Positions 8,371 to 11,008 of a stretch of DNA of 11,008 nt are shown here, in pieces. Location: the NCBI GenBank assembly GCA_001953115.1, contig LSSL01003265.1, positions 1-11,008 of the forward strand. Direction: 5' to 3'. The stretch is from Smittium mucronatum (taxonomy: Eukaryota > Kickxellomycota > Harpellomycetes > Harpellales > Legeriomycetaceae). The notes under the pieces are model-generated. The model was not told the DNA's origin. It made no database searches and worked only from the letters and a program-made list of their open reading frames with translations. A program made the position numbers and the translations under genes. Position 1 is the stretch's first letter. Each line of letters opens with the position of its first letter.

Positions 8371-9619
8371 AATACATTACACAAACTTTTTTTTTCAATA
8401 TCTTTTCAATTCAGCACCCCTTCCTCATTGTTCTATTGTACGGGATTGCCATTTTTTCAAGCAATCAGTTCATTCTGATTTGCCATAATCGGACAAGTTT
8501 CCTTTTTTATATTTTTTATTAGTACTAATTGGCTTTAATGTGATAAACACTGATATAATTTTTCACACTAATAAATATCGAACCATTGAAAAGTATGAAT
8601 AATATTTCTGCGAATAATATAAACTGATAGATGGATTAATATGTGTACATGAAAAGAAGAATCAACTGTATGGATGGAACAATGAGTGTATATTCTTCAC
8701 ACCATTAATTGTGGAGATTTATTACACAGTAATTTACGTAATTTCTATACCATTTTTATTGGATCAATTGTAATGTTGGAGATTTTTTTTGAGAGTGGAC
8801 ACTTCCCTATTAAATTTTTACTACTTACCTAGTTTAGAAATATGGAGCAAAGATATACATAAAGCTATTGGGTGAAATTAGCTGTGAATACAAAAACAAA
8901 TTTTCTACTGGCATAATGTGGTAAATTTATTAGATATATAAAGTTTTTATATTTTTACTGGTTTTTTAGTAATTAAATTGAATTGCAGCTTTTGGCTTAC
9001 ATATTAATAGTCTGATCTTGAAAAGAATCTACCATACGGTAGGCTACAGTAAGTACGTTTAATAGATATTTCCAAACAAGGAATGCTTAAGTTTTGGCAT
9101 GATTAATATTTTTTCACGTATGCCTGATTACCAGTAGCAAATTTGATATAAATTTTACTGGTCATCTTTAAAAAAATGACGAACTTATATAATATAAAAA
9201 ATAGACAATCATTTTAGAGACACTTAGCTATATCAGAAATTAGTGCTATTTGCACCATAAATAAGGGTATTTATACAAGCTAAATGAATGACAGGTAAAT
9301 CCAGTAAGCATTCTTCATCAATAATTGGTTCGTTTAGGGTGTGATTACTCTTAATGCCAGTGATGTAAAAACTACATTTTTCAATCATTGCAATGTTTGG
9401 TAGAGTGTCATAATTGGGATTATTTTTTCACCGTCTAATTGCATTGGATAAAATAAGCTAGTGAAGACTAAAATGAATTTTGATACTGAAAATTTTTTTC
9501 TTAGATGATACAGTGACTATTTTGTCTCTAACTTTCCATATTTTTTCCAATTCGCCAAACTATTGGAAATTCTAATTAGCAAATAAAACCAAGTAGCTAA
9601 TAGAATGTAAATTTATCAC
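8371..9619. other. AT-rich intergenic stretch, no gene seen
   Basis: No reading frame with coding character and no tRNA were found. Minor items are the inverted repeat GAAGAAT/ATTCTTC (8656-8662, 8692-8698), the small hairpin CTACC-ATAC-GGTAG (9029-9042), and AGTGGACACTT (8794-8804), an inverted copy of 528-538. Confidence 0.5.
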
Positions 9620-9676
9620 AAGTCTATAACAGTCTGCGTAAAAAATAAATAAAAATAAAATAAAGTCTATAACAGT
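9620..9676. mobile_element. Tiny A-rich insertion flanked by a 14-bp target-site duplication
   Basis: AAGTCTATAACAGT occurs exactly at 9620-9633 and 9663-9676. Between the copies is a 29-nt segment starting CTGCGT and continuing as A/T-only (A)nT repeats. A 14-bp flanking duplication with an A-rich 3' side is the signature of target-primed insertion of a severely 5'-truncated non-LTR retroelement. A simple local duplication around an AT microsatellite is the alternative. Confidence 0.4.
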
Positions 9677-9735
9677 GTATTATGAATATCGGCCATAAGT
9701 GGCGAAACAGTTTAGACTGCCCATAGACAAATGAA

Positions 9736-9905
9736 TTAATCCTCTCGGAGCCAAGATATAATAAAAACTCTAATTGTGATTCTGTAAATTTTGTATTCGA
9801 TAAAATAACAACTTATCAAATTATAAACATTAACGTTTCTATGAACTCTTTTCTCAGATCGAAAAGTGATAGCCATTTTTGTACAATTAGCTCTAAAGTG
9901 GTTAA
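9736..9905. mobile_element. piggyBac-like MITE, diverged copy A (170 bp)
   Basis: Bounded by TTAA (9736-9739 and 9902-9905). The left end TTAATCCTCTCGGAGCC and the inverted right end TTAACCACTTTAGAGC both fit the terminal consensus TTAACCCTTTCAGAGCC of the neighbouring copy, though with several mismatches. The 3' 48 bases (from GATCGAAAAGTGATAGCCA, 9858) align with 10079-10126 of copy B; the interior is poorly conserved. It is non-coding: a short frame across it on the minus strand has no coding character. Internal TTAA sites exist, so the boundary call depends on the copy B comparison. Confidence 0.5.
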
Positions 9906-9955
9906 TTAGGATTGATAATTTCGAGGCTTGAAGCATCCAAATTAATTTTTTTATA

Positions 9956-10126
9956 TTAACCCTTTCCGGGCCCAACTTTGCTCCATGCCCCTATTTGCGT
10001 ATATTTGCGATTCTAATTGGCTCAAAAATGTGATGGCCCAATGGTATACAAATAAAATTAAACTAATAATAACATTTAGCGAAAAGTGAAAGCCATTTTT
10101 TGCACCATTGCCTCTGAAAGGGTTAA
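9956..10126. mobile_element. piggyBac-like MITE, copy B (171 bp)
   Basis: Perfect 11-bp terminal inverted repeats TTAACCCTTTC (9956-9966) and GAAAGGGTTAA (10116-10126), i.e. a TTAA target duplication around CCCTTTC...GAAAGGG. Beyond the perfect part the termini stay loosely similar (CGGGCC against AGAGGC). TTAA target duplication with termini starting CC[CT] is characteristic of the piggyBac superfamily. There is no transposase, so mobility would need a full-length relative elsewhere. A second element with the same length class and end sequences lies 50 bases away (9736-9905). Confidence 0.65.
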
Positions 10127-10321
10127 AGCGTAAATAGCGGATTCTTAAGCAAATCAGACGTATTGCTTAAAAAGTTTCCTTATTTCTTTTTTAAAATAAA
10201 CCTCGATTTGTAATAATATTTTTATTATTCACTATAAATATTAGATGTAGCAAATAATAATTGTGAGAAATCCAAAATTAGAAAAATTACCGAAGTTTTG
10301 AAAACCACACACTGTTAATAA

Positions 10322-10359
10322 GCTAATTGTTCGTTGAAACGAAGTTAGCCTATAAGGCT
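10322..10359. repeat. Two overlapping hairpins
   Basis: GCTAA-TTG-TTCGT (10322-10334) pairs with ACGAA-G-TTAGC (10339-10349) around a TGAA loop. An adjacent AGCCT-ATA-AGGCT (10347-10359) hairpin shares bases with its 3' arm, so the two are mutually exclusive. No gene is next to it; function unknown. Confidence 0.45.
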
Positions 10360-10909
10360 TTGCAATAAAAGGCATCTGGTGTGTCAAAGAATCTGCCAAA
10401 TATAAGATTTCATTCACGAAATTGGCCTGTTTATTTTTTCATCACCAAATAGAAACAAAAAAATTCATAAATTGGAACTAAACCCTTTCTAGATTGGTGG
10501 AGTAAAAATATAATGGCGCCATGACTGTTTGCATACTACCATTTCGTCTACTTTTTCTTTCTATCATTTTGCGTAATTAGGATGGTGCTGACAAATGAAA
10601 TTTGAGTATTTTTTAAAATTATGCATGATAAATGCTAATTCTTTTTAATTTCCATTTATTGATCAAAGAGTATAGGAATTGTTCAATATATCAACTGGTA
10701 GTATACCAAGATTCCTGACACCAGTCAATCAGTAGTAATATTAGAGTGTTCTTATTGAGATCGGAAACTATTTCGAACCCAAAATATTTGCTTTCCAAAC
10801 CAAGACTTTAATTGAATAACTGAAAAAAAAAATCAGTAATTTTACCACCAAATCAACATTTTCCATCACCAAAAAATCAATCTAGTCTCTAATGGGCAAA
10901 ATTGGCGGT

Positions 10910-10945
10910 GATTCATTAAATGAATCCTTTTTAGGCAATTTGCCT
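10910..10945. repeat. Two consecutive hairpins
   Basis: GATTCAT-TAA-ATGAATC (10910-10926) and AGGCAA-T-TTGCCT (10933-10945) lie six bases apart. The second could act as a compact cruciform. The remaining bases between 10127 and 11008 are AT-rich and show no gene. Confidence 0.45.
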
Positions 10946-11008
10946 ATTTTCTAGTAACAAAATAAAAATATACTATGGCTTTTTGTTTTGAGATACTAAG
11001 TTGGAAAT

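Noticed and set aside
9834..9901. Shorter MITE starting at TTAACGTTTC (9830-9839)
   Set aside because: The left end at 9736 fits the terminal consensus further inward (GGAGCC) and gives the same length as copy B.
9736..9975. 79-residue open frame on the minus strand
   Set aside because: It spans a non-coding MITE and its flank, with no recognised domain and no splice or start support.
10769..10782. Minus-strand GGGTTCGAAATAG as a tRNA B box
   Set aside because: The bases after GGTTCGA do not fit NNCC, and no T stem or A box could be formed.
1..11008. CRISPR array, operon, phage or bacterial defence system
   Set aside because: No regularly spaced repeats and no prokaryotic gene layout; the single gene is a eukaryotic transcription factor with an intron.

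Overview
The window looks like nuclear DNA from an AT-rich, intron-poor eukaryote. It holds one complete protein gene flanked by about 1 kb of downstream and 3.3 kb of upstream non-coding DNA full of repeat relics. The gene is on the minus strand (1049-7721) and encodes a 2201-residue Mot1/BTAF1-type Swi2/Snf2 ATPase, the factor that strips TATA-binding protein (TBP) from DNA. The fungal-looking Mot1 termini, a short spliceosomal intron at codon 4, Asn/Ser/Lys-rich inserts and AT-rich flanks suggest an early-diverging fungus (for example a Zoopagomycota/Harpellales-like lineage). That assignment is inference and could be wrong.

Layout. 1-540: relics of repeats, with a degenerate unit present twice (about 44-204 and 261-465) and a cluster of short inverted repeats. 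541-990: T-rich DNA with a pair of about 34-bp direct repeats and a striking 56-bp GC-rich island (864-919) of unknown nature. 991-996: probable poly(A) signal of the gene. 1049-7721: MOT1, with an 11-nt coding part of exon 1 (7721-7711), a 67-nt intron (7710-7644) and one long exon. The only long uninterrupted frame begins at a TTG inside this intron; splicing restores an ATG start and the expected Mot1 N-terminus.

7722-8190 is the A-rich upstream/promoter side. 8200-8370 has Tc1-like terminus-like fragments and a degenerate tRNA-like segment. 8371-9619 shows no gene. 9620-9676 looks like a tiny target-site-duplicated insertion with an A-rich tail. 9736-9905 and 9956-10126 are two diverged 170/171-bp elements bounded by TTAA with CCCTTTC-type termini, i.e. 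piggyBac-like MITEs. The rest (10127-11008) has hairpins but no gene.

The most interesting items are: a cluster of five SUMO-consensus motifs (psi-K-x-E) in a disordered, internally repeated insert of Mot1; a nearby Cys/His cluster; the ultra-short first coding exon; and the paired piggyBac-like MITEs. I see no CRISPR, operon, phage or other multi-gene system.
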